NCBI GenBank assembly: GCA_002292285.1
Contig: DBBP01000008.1
Span: 310,001-374,000, forward strand
Origin: Proteobacteria bacterium UBA981
GTDB taxonomy: Bacteria > Pseudomonadota > Gammaproteobacteria > Ga0077536
Length of the DNA: 64,000 bases
Direction: 5' to 3'
Below the pieces are notes generated by a model, which was not told where the DNA came from, searched no databases, and was given only the letters and a program-made list of their open reading frames with translations. The translations under genes and the position numbers were made by a program. Below are positions 23,404 to 31,139 of the stretch, in pieces (positions within the stretch are counted from its first letter, which is position 1; each line of letters starts with the position of its first letter).

Positions 23404-24552
23404 ATGCGACACGCTGAACAAATCACGCTCACCGAACGCTTGTTCGACTATATCGACAATCGCACAACAGCGACCGCCGACAAAATTTATGAGCAGCCGG
23501 TGGCCGAGTATATTTGCCCCGATATCGCTGCCCGTGAAGAGCAGCTATTTTTTCGCGAGCATCCGCTGTGCGTTGGCTTGAGCAATCTATTGCCTCAGCC
23601 TGGGACTTACTTCACCCACGAATTGAGCGGCCAGCCGCTACTTCTGACGCGTGCTGAAGACGGTAAATTTCGCGCCTTTTTGAATGTGTGTAGACACCGT
23701 GGCGCGCGCGTGGCTGAGTCCTGTGGGCAGCAACGCTCCTTCGTGTGTCCCTATCACGCGTGGAATTACGGGCTCGACGGTCGCTTGCTCGCTCGTCCGG
23801 AAGAACAGGCATTCAGTACGCTGCCACGCAGCGAACGCGGTTTACGCGAATTGGCCGCGTGCGAGTCGAACGGTCTGCTGTGGGTGAACCCCAAAGTCGG
23901 CAAGACGCTCGATATCGACACCCATCTGGGCGCTCTGAACGACGAACTGGGCGCTTATCAACTTGCTGGTTTCCATCACTACGACAGTCGTGTGCTCACG
24001 CAGAAAATGAACTGGAAGCTCCTCGTGGATACCTTCCTTGAGTCCTACCACTTTTGCGTGCTGCACAAAGACTCCATTTGCTCAATATTTCATGACAACC
24101 TGACTACGTTCGATTCCTGGGGTGACCATTTTCGAATCTGCAGTCCGCGCCGAACCATCGAACAAATCCGTGCGGTCGGCACCCAACAAGCGGAACTGTT
24201 GCCGCATCTGGTCGCGATTTACATTCTGTTTCCAAACACCGTCGTGGTCTGGCAGCTAGATCACATCGAGTTGTGGCAAATTTTCCCGGGTGCCGATGCG
24301 CCAGACGAATCAGTCGTACATTTATCCCTCTACACCCCCGAACCCGCTGTGAGCGATAGTGCGAAGCGGCACTGGGACAACAACCTGAATCTGGTTGTGC
24401 ATGTCGTGGAGAACGAAGACTTCCCGGTTGGCGAGGGCGCCCAGCAAGGATTTCATACTGATGCGCAGGCACACATCGTGTTTGGCGAGAACGAGCCCGC
24501 ACTGAGTTTCTTTCATCGTTCGATCAGCAACGCACTGGCAGCACGTCGCTAA
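23404..24552 (+). CDS. Rieske-type aromatic-ring-hydroxylating oxygenase, alpha subunit
   Basis: A 382-residue Rieske non-haem iron oxygenase. The [2Fe-2S] ligands are C96 and H98 (CRHRGARV) and C115 and H118 (CPYHAW). The mononuclear iron ligands are likely H216 and H221 in LESYHFCVLH; the residue that bridges the two metal centres is E213 where ring dioxygenases have Asp. Glu at this place is known in carnitine and choline/glycine-betaine type oxygenases, so an N-demethylase or similar is possible. The enzyme needs a reductase, and none lies in the window. The start at 23404 gives the usual length; the open frame upstream overlaps the PII-like gene and is not used. Confidence 0.93.
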   Translation: MRHAEQITLTERLFDYIDNRTTATADKIYEQPVAEYICPDIAAREEQLFFREHPLCVGLSNLLPQPGTYFTHELSGQPLLLTRAEDGKFRAFLNVCRHRGARVAESCGQQRSFVCPYHAWNYGLDGRLLARPEEQAFSTLPRSERGLRELAACESNGLLWVNPKVGKTLDIDTHLGALNDELGAYQLAGFHHYDSRVLTQKMNWKLLVDTFLESYHFCVLHKDSICSIFHDNLTTFDSWGDHFRICSPRRTIEQIRAVGTQQAELLPHLVAIYILFPNTVVVWQLDHIELWQIFPGADAPDESVVHLSLYTPEPAVSDSAKRHWDNNLNLVVHVVENEDFPVGEGAQQGFHTDAQAHIVFGENEPALSFFHRSISNALAARR

Positions 24553-24713
24553 CTTGCAGAACGTTTGTCGGTGCGCCCCCGGCACGCTGTCAGCCCCTTG
24601 TACCCGGCCCTGTGTTTCTCACATCGCCACCTCGCTCGGGACGATGCAGCTGATTGCGACTCAACCGAGGTCTGTGTTTTGATTCCAGGATCCTCGCCAA
24701 GCAGAACGCAGCT

Positions 24714-26741
24714 ATGAGCACCCTGATTCGGACCAACTGCCCCCGCGATTGTTATGACGGCTGCGGCATCGTCGTTGAGCGTCGTGACAGCGCGCCTCAC
24801 CGCGTACTCGGCGACCCGGACCACCCGGTCTCGCGCGGCAAGTTATGTAGCAAATGTGCGGTGGCGTACAACGGCGTCTGGCAAGATCCAAACGCACGCC
24901 TGCTGACGCCATTGCGACGCGTCGGACCACGTGGCAGCGATGAGTTCAGCCCGATCTCCTGGCAAGAGGCTCTCGACATCGTCGCGACCCGCATGCAGGC
25001 GGCTATAAATGCGCACGGACCAGCCTCAATATTACACACCCACTATTCGGGCACGCTGTCACTCATCAGCTATCTGTTCCCCAATCGGTTGTTCAAATAT
25101 TTGGGTGCGTCGGAAGTCGATCCGGACAGCATTTGTAATGCCGCCGGACACGTTGCCTGGCACTTAATGTTCGGCAACTCGCTCATGGGCTTCGACCCCC
25201 GCACTATCCACGCCACGTCCTGCCTGCTGATTTGGGGTGCCAACCCCTCGCATGCCGCCCCACATGCCCATGAGCATTGGATCACAGAGGCGCAAAGCGT
25301 GGTGGTCATTGATCCGCTGGTAACGGCAACCGCCGCCGCAGCCGACCTGCATTTGCAACTACGCCCTGGTACAGACGCTGCCCTCGCCTTCAGCTTGTTG
25401 CATTGTCTGCAAGCTAACGGAGGATTCGATCAGAGCTACATCGACGCCCATACCTCAGGGAGCGACGAGATCGCCGCCGATATCGCCCGTGCCACGCCGA
25501 CCTGGGGCGAAGCGAGGACCGGGGTCCCGGCGGCTGATATTGAACGCGCGGCCGCGTTGTATGGCGCAGGACCAGCATTGCTGTGGTGCGGTCAAGGCCT
25601 GCAACGCCAGGCTACCGGTGGCAACATCATGCGCGCTGCCGCCCTGCTCCCGACCCTGACCGGCAATATTGGCAAGCCAGGGGCGGGGTTTTGTTATCTC
25701 AACGTGACGCCGATTTTCGCCGGGGTTGATCTGGATTGGCTCGGTGGTGCCGAAATAGCCCGGGACGGCGGCAAGCGAGTGAGCCACATGGAGCTCGCGA
25801 AACGTCTCGCTGACCCCGACGAATTCAAAGTATTTTTCACCTGGAATACGAATCCACTCGCCTCGGCGCCTGAGCAAAATCGTCTTCGCGCAGCCCTCCG
25901 GCGTGATGATTTATTTACCGTGGTCAGCGACGTGTTCATGATCGACACGGCGCGTTACGCGGACATTGTGTTACCGGCAGCAAGTTTTCTCGAGTACGAC
26001 GACATCACCTTCAGTTATTTTCATCTGCACATGGGCGCGCAAAGCAAAATCGACGAGCCAATGGGAGATGCCCTACCCAATGCAGAGATATTTCGGCGCC
26101 TCGCCCAAGCCATGGAACTGGATGAACCGGCTTTGCTTGAAAGCGATGAATCCATGCTTGCCAGCATGATGGCGCAAATGGACGTCGGTTTCGATTTCGC
26201 CGAACTCAAACGACGAGGTCATTTCGCAATCAGTGATGAGCCGGCAAGTTGGTGGCGCGAGCAGAAATTCGACACCCCCAGTGGCAAAATAGAGATCGCG
26301 AGCGCCGCTGCAGAAAGTATGGGGCTACCACGTACTCCGCAAGCCTGGGCCGACAATGTGGTGAGCGACGGACGCCTGCGATTGTTGAGCCCGGCTTCGA
26401 AGTGGCGACTAAATGACTCCTACGCCAACGATCCTTATATCGATACACAAAGCGGCGCGCCATTGCTGCACTTGAACCCGACCGACGCCGAGCGCCTTGG
26501 TGTGCAGGAAGGCAGCGCCGTACAGGTAGCCAACGCCAGTGGCGCGCTGTCGCTGACAGCGCATTTGGACAATGCGGTACTGAGCGGCGTCGCAATCGCC
26601 TACAAAGGTCGTTGGCCCGGCCTGAGTGTTGATGCGCGCAACGTAAATTTCGTCCATGAAGCGCACATGGCCGACATGGGTGAGAGCACCGCCGTGCATT
26701 CAACGCTGGTCACCGTATCGCTCGCGAAGCATCCAGCGTGA
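24714..26741 (+). CDS. Molybdopterin oxidoreductase, single-subunit (DMSO reductase superfamily)
   Basis: A 675-residue cytoplasmic enzyme of the bis-MGD molybdenum or tungsten superfamily. It has an N-terminal [4Fe-4S] site with C9, C13, C17 and C45 (NCPRDCYDGCG ... KLCSKC), then the molybdopterin-binding domains, and a C-terminal dinucleotide-binding domain with LSPASKWRLNDSY and HLNPTDAERLG (about 560-600). C140 in DPDSICNAAG is where the protein ligand to the metal is expected. No Tat signal is present. Partners such as an FeS or cytochrome subunit are absent. Reaction unknown; related enzymes include formate dehydrogenase-like and acetylene hydratase-like proteins. Its stop overlaps the next gene (TGATG), so the two are translationally coupled. 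Confidence 0.93.
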   Translation: MSTLIRTNCPRDCYDGCGIVVERRDSAPHRVLGDPDHPVSRGKLCSKCAVAYNGVWQDPNARLLTPLRRVGPRGSDEFSPISWQEALDIVATRMQAAINAHGPASILHTHYSGTLSLISYLFPNRLFKYLGASEVDPDSICNAAGHVAWHLMFGNSLMGFDPRTIHATSCLLIWGANPSHAAPHAHEHWITEAQSVVVIDPLVTATAAAADLHLQLRPGTDAALAFSLLHCLQANGGFDQSYIDAHTSGSDEIAADIARATPTWGEARTGVPAADIERAAALYGAGPALLWCGQGLQRQATGGNIMRAAALLPTLTGNIGKPGAGFCYLNVTPIFAGVDLDWLGGAEIARDGGKRVSHMELAKRLADPDEFKVFFTWNTNPLASAPEQNRLRAALRRDDLFTVVSDVFMIDTARYADIVLPAASFLEYDDITFSYFHLHMGAQSKIDEPMGDALPNAEIFRRLAQAMELDEPALLESDESMLASMMAQMDVGFDFAELKRRGHFAISDEPASWWREQKFDTPSGKIEIASAAAESMGLPRTPQAWADNVVSDGRLRLLSPASKWRLNDSYANDPYIDTQSGAPLLHLNPTDAERLGVQEGSAVQVANASGALSLTAHLDNAVLSGVAIAYKGRWPGLSVDARNVNFVHEAHMADMGESTAVHSTLVTVSLAKHPA

Positions 26742-27583
26742 TGGAATTTATTCACGCGCACGCCGACTGCGGGGAAGTACGCCTGCACTTTGTCAGCATG
26801 GGGCACGGTACGCCCCTGTTACTGCTCCACGGCTGGCCGCAGAGCTGGTACGAGTGGCGTCTGCTCATGCCCTTGCTGGCCGACGGCTTTACCGTGATCG
26901 CTCCTGACTTACGCGGTCTCGGCGATTCCTCGCGGCCCGAGACGGGCTACGACAAAGATACCATCGCAGAGGATGTGTGGACGCTCATGACGACACATCT
27001 GGGCCACAAGCGCTTTGCGGTCGTCGGCCATGATTGGGGTGGGCCGGTCGCCTATGCGCTGACCGCCAGACATCGGGATGCAGTTTCTCATCTCGCGATC
27101 CTGGATGTCGCGATTCCGGGTGACGGCAGCGCCAATATCAGCCAGGGCGGCAAACGTTGGCACCATGCCTTCCACCAAACTGGAGAATTGCCCGAGGCAT
27201 TGGTCGCGGGGCGGGAAGCCATCTATCTGGGTTGGTTTTATCGCCATTACGGTGCGCGTGAAGACGCGCTCGGCAGCGACGCCATAAAAGAATACCTGCG
27301 TATCTATTCGCAACCGCAAGCCCTGCATGCAGGCTTCGAGTACTACCGCAACTTGCCACGCGACATCGCGACCAACGAGGCGCACGTGGCACGCGGAAAA
27401 CTGACAATGCCAGTCCTTGCGCTTGGCGGGGTCGAGGGTTGGGGGCGCGGTTTCGAAGTCCTGGAAAGCTGCCAACGCGTTGCTGACAATGTCACGGGTG
27501 GGGTTATCGAAAATGCCGGACATTGGCTGCCTGAGGAACAACCCGAAGCGCTGGCTAGCGCGTTGCGGAAATTTCTGCTCTAA
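26741..27583 (+). CDS. Alpha/beta hydrolase, epoxide hydrolase-like
   Basis: A 280-residue alpha/beta hydrolase with the epoxide hydrolase signature. The oxyanion motif HGWPQSWYEWR is at about residues 29-39, the nucleophile elbow VVGHDWGGPVAYAL at about 91-104 carries an aspartate nucleophile instead of serine, and the catalytic His is in NAGHWLPEEQP near the C-terminus. An Asp nucleophile is used by epoxide hydrolases and haloalkane or fluoroacetate dehalogenases. The ATG overlaps the stop of the molybdopterin gene, so both products are probably made together, perhaps acting on successive intermediates. Soluble, with no signal peptide. Confidence 0.9.
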   Translation: MEFIHAHADCGEVRLHFVSMGHGTPLLLLHGWPQSWYEWRLLMPLLADGFTVIAPDLRGLGDSSRPETGYDKDTIAEDVWTLMTTHLGHKRFAVVGHDWGGPVAYALTARHRDAVSHLAILDVAIPGDGSANISQGGKRWHHAFHQTGELPEALVAGREAIYLGWFYRHYGAREDALGSDAIKEYLRIYSQPQALHAGFEYYRNLPRDIATNEAHVARGKLTMPVLALGGVEGWGRGFEVLESCQRVADNVTGGVIENAGHWLPEEQPEALASALRKFLL

Positions 27584-27609
27584 AGTCATGCTCGAGTGTG
27601 CTCGGGTAG

Positions 27610-27630
27610 CGTCGCCAAAAAAAAGCGACG
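27610..27630. other. Stem-loop with an A-rich loop
   Basis: CGTCGC (27610-27615) and GCGACG (27625-27630) form a 6-bp stem around a nine-base loop of C and eight A. It lies between the hydrolase and CMD genes. On the minus strand the loop would be U-rich. It is not a standard terminator, because no T-run follows the stem. Confidence 0.3.
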
Positions 27631-27712
27631 GGGCACCCCGAGTGGGCCCATGTCAGGAACTGCAAGCACGCGATATTAAATCTACCCCAACAACCATTAA
27701 GCCAAGGAGAAC

Positions 27713-28075
27713 ATGACTATGAGTGACGACAGGAAAGCCAAGGGACGCGAGATGCTGGATAAACTGTGTGGCAATGCCGATGGCGTTAACGGTCTGCCTC
27801 AGCCTTTACGCGACTTCACTGTGGAGCACCTGTTTGGTGACCTGTGGCAAGGTAAGGATCTGCCTTTGCAGGAACGTTCGTTGGTGACGTGCACGATCTT
27901 GACCGCTTTGGCGCGCGAGCCCGAACAGCGTTTCCATTTCGCGGCCGCGAAACGGCTTGGCATACCGCGCACTAAAATGGTCGAAATGATTACGCACACG
28001 GCTCACTACGCCGGTTGGCCGAATGCGATGGGCGCACTGCGGAGCCTGACGGCTGTTTGGCCCGAGGAGGAATAG
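27713..28075 (+). CDS. Carboxymuconolactone decarboxylase-family protein
   Basis: A 120-residue CMD-family protein of the short, cytoplasmic type. The core block LQERSLVTCTILTALAREPE (about 52-71) and the ITHTAHYAGWPNAMGAL motif (about 91-107) match gamma-carboxymuconolactone decarboxylase (PcaC) more than AhpD, and there is no CxxC. Many such proteins are not in protocatechuate pathways. An AAGGAGA ribosome site precedes the ATG. It follows the hydrolase by 129 bp and comes just before the ceramidase-like gene. Function is inferred from family only. Confidence 0.88.
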   Translation: MTMSDDRKAKGREMLDKLCGNADGVNGLPQPLRDFTVEHLFGDLWQGKDLPLQERSLVTCTILTALAREPEQRFHFAAAKRLGIPRTKMVEMITHTAHYAGWPNAMGALRSLTAVWPEEE

Positions 28076-28093
28076 CCCTACGACGCCAGCAAC

Positions 28094-28732
28094 GTGCTCG
28101 ATCTCTATTGCGAACGGCTCGGTAGCGGCCTTGCTGCCGAGCCGCTGAACGGGCTTAGCAATCTTTTTTTCGTTGCGGCCGCCCTGCTTCTATTGCCCGC
28201 TGCACGCCGTGCCCCTACACGGACTGCAGCGGCGTTAACTCTGGCGCTGCTCGCCATTGGCGTCGGCAGCGGTCTGTTCCATACGTACGCGACGCACTGG
28301 GCAGAGTGGTTGGATGTGCTCCCCATCCTGTTTTTCCAACTTGTTTATCTCGGCGCTTATCTGCATCAGCTATGTACTTTGTCTGTGCGTTGGAGTGGCG
28401 CTCTGGTGGCGCTCTTTGCGCTGAGTCTGGGCGGTGCTGCGATGTTCCCCGCCGTCATCAACGGCTCCTTAGCCTACGCACCTGCCGCTGCGGTGCTGTT
28501 TTGGATGGGCGTCGACTATGCGCTCCGGGAGGGCAGCATGAACGTCTTCGTTACTGCGGGTGTATTTCTCGTCTCACTAATCGCGCGCAGTCTCGACAAC
28601 GCACTATGCGCTTGGTGGCCGTACGGCACCCACTTTGTCTGGCACATACTGAATGCCATCGTGCTGTACCGTTTGGTGCGCGACTACCTTCGCAGCCTAC
28701 GCCTGGCCCGTCATTTGGCCGCTGAAACTTAA
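28094..28732 (+). CDS. Ceramidase-family (alkaline ceramidase-like) membrane protein
   Basis: A 212-residue integral membrane protein with about seven hydrophobic helices. It has the alkaline ceramidase signature: GSGLFHTYATHWAEWLDVLPI (about residues 57-78) and GTHFVWHILNAIV (about 178-190), which supply the His and Asp ligands for the catalytic zinc. Family members hydrolyse amide bonds in lipids such as ceramide; bacterial members are mostly untested. The start is GTG at 28094, 18 bp after the CMD gene. Its end overlaps the convergent sulfurtransferase gene by 4 bp. Confidence 0.87.
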   Translation: MLDLYCERLGSGLAAEPLNGLSNLFFVAAALLLLPAARRAPTRTAAALTLALLAIGVGSGLFHTYATHWAEWLDVLPILFFQLVYLGAYLHQLCTLSVRWSGALVALFALSLGGAAMFPAVINGSLAYAPAAAVLFWMGVDYALREGSMNVFVTAGVFLVSLIARSLDNALCAWWPYGTHFVWHILNAIVLYRLVRDYLRSLRLARHLAAET

Positions 28733-29601
28733 GGTTCCTCGCCAAGCGTCAATGGCAGACTTTCGTCACGCACCCATTCGGACATCGAACCGTCATAGAC
28801 AGCGACGTTGCGTTGGCCACATAAATCCAGGGCCAGACAATCCATCGTCGCCGATATGCCGCCGCCACAGTAGGTAACCACCTGCGGTGCCTGTAAAGCA
28901 CCACTCGCTTCGAACAACGGCCGCAAGTCGTCTACCGATCTGAATTCGCCACTATCGGGGTCCAGCAGATGTCCGTAGTAGACATTATGTGTACCGGGCA
29001 AATGCCCTGCGCGGCCATATTGATTTTTTGTGCCGCTGTACACGTCCGGTGCCAGCGCGTTCAGCACCACCGGTGCCGGATCCTGCTCGGTGTCGAGCAT
29101 GCGTGCCTTATCCACCCACATCTCGGGGCGAGGCCGACAATTTAGTCGGCCCGCTGCGTAGTCGGGCTCAGCAGCATCGACTGGTCGCTGTTCGGTCACC
29201 CATTTAGCCCAGCCGCCGTCGAGGACTGCAACGCGCTCAAAGCCAATCGACCGCAACATCCACCACACTCGTGTCGACCACATCGGCATGCCTTTGTTGT
29301 ACAGCACGACAGTAGAATCGTCGCTCACTCCATGACTTGCCATCGTAGCGGCAAAGGCCTGCGGGTCCGGCATCATGAACGGCAAGCGGGTATTCGGATC
29401 CGAGAGATCGTTGATAACGTCCAAGAAACCGGCGCCTGCGATATGTGCTTCACGCCACTCGTCGCGTCCGCTTTCCGGTTGATAACCAAAGCCGTCTGCT
29501 TTCGGTCGCAAATACAGCGTCGTATCAAACACCCGTAGCGTCGCCGCGCCGAGATATTCGTCCAGCCAGGCAGTGCTTACCAGGGGGCCATCAAGTTCCA
29601 T
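28729..29601 (-). CDS. Two-domain sulfurtransferase (thiosulfate/3-mercaptopyruvate type)
   Basis: A 290-residue tandem rhodanese. The N-terminal domain (about 5-125) is inactive-type and the C-terminal domain (about 150-285) holds the active-site cysteine in CGGGISATMDCL. The CGGGIxAT loop resembles thiosulfate sulfurtransferase rather than the CGSGVTA of 3-mercaptopyruvate enzymes. It moves sulfane sulfur between thiosulfate or mercaptopyruvate and an acceptor such as cyanide or a protein thiol. Sulfur transfer to a Mo/W cofactor enzyme is conceivable given the nearby molybdopterin genes but is not shown. GAGGACT lies just before the start. Confidence 0.9.
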   Translation of the reverse strand: MELDGPLVSTAWLDEYLGAATLRVFDTTLYLRPKADGFGYQPESGRDEWREAHIAGAGFLDVINDLSDPNTRLPFMMPDPQAFAATMASHGVSDDSTVVLYNKGMPMWSTRVWWMLRSIGFERVAVLDGGWAKWVTEQRPVDAAEPDYAAGRLNCRPRPEMWVDKARMLDTEQDPAPVVLNALAPDVYSGTKNQYGRAGHLPGTHNVYYGHLLDPDSGEFRSVDDLRPLFEASGALQAPQVVTYCGGGISATMDCLALDLCGQRNVAVYDGSMSEWVRDESLPLTLGEEP

Positions 29602-29658
29602 AATGAGTCCTCAGAATTGCTTACAGTAAAAATTTGCAGGGATTAATCTGCTGCGCGT

Positions 29659-30492
29659 TCAGGCGTTCACCGCCAGGACAAAATCAGCCAGCTCGCGATT
29701 AAAGCGTTCCCCATCTTCGATAAATGGGCCGTGGGCAACATCGTCGTACCAGGATAACGTTGCGGTAGAACATTTATCCGCAATGAATTCGGCCATTGCC
29801 GGCAACACGGTGATGTCTTTCCTGCCGTGCGTGACCAGCGTCGGCACAGTGATTGTTGCCAGCGCATCACTTTGCTCCAGATCACGCGCGGCTAGGGCCG
29901 CTCGCACATCAGGTCGTACGGTCATGTTCCAACACAACAGACGTTCGAATTCGATACGGGATAGTTTGGCAACAAAGCATTGATCGATGAATCGACGCAT
30001 GGCATCGATACTTTCCTCGAGATCGTGCGACGTAGCGGCCTCGAAATTTTCATAAAAACCCGGCCCGACGGTGACCCCGATCGCAGCCTCATTCATTTGG
30101 ACGGCAGCGCCGACGAAATTGATCCCCGCAATGTTCGCATCACCGAAAGCACGCACGTAATCGGTCATGACCAACCCCCCGTAGGACCAGCCGACAAGTA
30201 CCGGCCGCACCAACTGGAGTGTTTCGATTACAGCATGGACATCATCTGCCCAGAGCTGACTATCGGTATAGGCTGCTGTTTCATGCGGAGCGTCAGACAT
30301 ACCGTGGCCACGTAAATCCAGAGCGACCAGGCGAAATCTATCGGCGAGATCGCTTTCCACCTGCTTCATCCAGGTCATGTAGGTCTGTGACCAACCATGA
30401 ATAAAAACTATCGCCGGCCCGTCGGCCTGGCCCCACTCCATGACATTCAGGTTGAGCCCGCCGCCGCCAGCAATAGTGTGTTGATTCCGCAT
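29659..30492 (-). CDS. Alpha/beta hydrolase with serine nucleophile
   Basis: A 277-residue alpha/beta hydrolase. The oxyanion-loop motif HGWSQTYMTW is at about 32-41, the nucleophile elbow VGWSYGGLV at about 97-105 has serine, and the catalytic His is in DVAHGPFIEDG near residue 255. This arrangement suits chloroperoxidase-like, esterase or C-C hydrolase activity. The ATG at 30492 has GGAG upstream; a GTG two codons earlier is possible. Soluble, no signal peptide. The sulfurtransferase gene follows after 57 bp on the same strand, so the two may be co-transcribed. Confidence 0.88.
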   Translation of the reverse strand: MRNQHTIAGGGGLNLNVMEWGQADGPAIVFIHGWSQTYMTWMKQVESDLADRFRLVALDLRGHGMSDAPHETAAYTDSQLWADDVHAVIETLQLVRPVLVGWSYGGLVMTDYVRAFGDANIAGINFVGAAVQMNEAAIGVTVGPGFYENFEAATSHDLEESIDAMRRFIDQCFVAKLSRIEFERLLCWNMTVRPDVRAALAARDLEQSDALATITVPTLVTHGRKDITVLPAMAEFIADKCSTATLSWYDDVAHGPFIEDGERFNRELADFVLAVNA

Positions 30493-30498
30493 GTGCAC

Positions 30499-31139
30499 TC
30501 CGTCAAACGTTGATTTGTTCTGCGCAAGAGTGTACTCCGGCTGATGCGAATTAGGGCATCACGTGGCGCATAATAGGGTCCGATTCCAGCGCGCCCGGAA
30601 ATTTAAGCATGCGAACATTTGCAGTCGCCGTCGTGCTGGCCCCGCTCCCCGCTTACGCGGCGAGGGGCAGCGCTGCACCCACCGCTGGTACTTTTTCCAA
30701 TCAACGTATCAGCGTCCTGCTTGACCACGTTGCAACGGACGTGATCGGCGACGATGGCCAATGACGAATTGATGCGAAGGGCACGCAGTGACTGCGCTAT
30801 CTGACAGCACGCATGGCCGGCTCCGCATCATGAGGCTTGTGCCTGCTGCTCAGGCGCTGACGAATGCGCATTTGACCCAACTGCTGCAGGCCGACTGCTG
30901 CACCGCCATGGACGCACGCTCTGCAATTGGACGACATACTTTGTGGAGCGTGCACATGCACTCATTAAGCGCACCCGGCGATCGGGAATTTCTTTTGGGG
31001 ATGGCGCAGCTCGTCAATCTCGCGGCCAATTTCGGTTGCAGCTGCAGTTACAATTCAGGCCTGCTGAGATCCAACCCGACCGGGACGGACAATCCGGCAC
31101 GGACCTTACTGATGCATTACCTAACAAAGGACTCACGCT
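30499..31139. other. Intergenic stretch of about 640 bp
   Basis: It separates a leftward hydrolase gene from a rightward molybdopterin gene. Apart from the small frame at 30609-30764, an open frame at 30788-31156 runs into the next gene start, has no known domain and a mixed, Cys- and Leu-rich make-up; I judge it not to be a gene. No repeat, tRNA or terminator was seen. It may be a decayed gene region. Confidence 0.4.
30609..30764 (+). CDS. Possible small exported protein
   Basis: A 51-residue frame that opens with a good-looking signal peptide (MRTFAVAVVLAPLPAYAA, Ala-rich end at residue 18) followed by a short polar stretch. The mature part would be only about 33 residues, so it could also be the broken start of a longer exported protein. 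The sequence downstream does not continue it in another frame in a recognisable way. No clear ribosome site. Confidence 0.35.
   Translation: MRTFAVAVVLAPLPAYAARGSAAPTAGTFSNQRISVLLDHVATDVIGDDGQ

Noticed and set aside
26909..27589. A 226-residue minus-strand frame opposite the epoxide-hydrolase-like gene
   Set aside because: Antisense to a gene with clear catalytic motifs; no ribosome site or domain.
27610..27630. Stem-loop as an intrinsic terminator of the hydrolase gene
   Set aside because: The A-run is inside the loop and no T-run follows the stem on the plus strand, so it was listed only as a hairpin.
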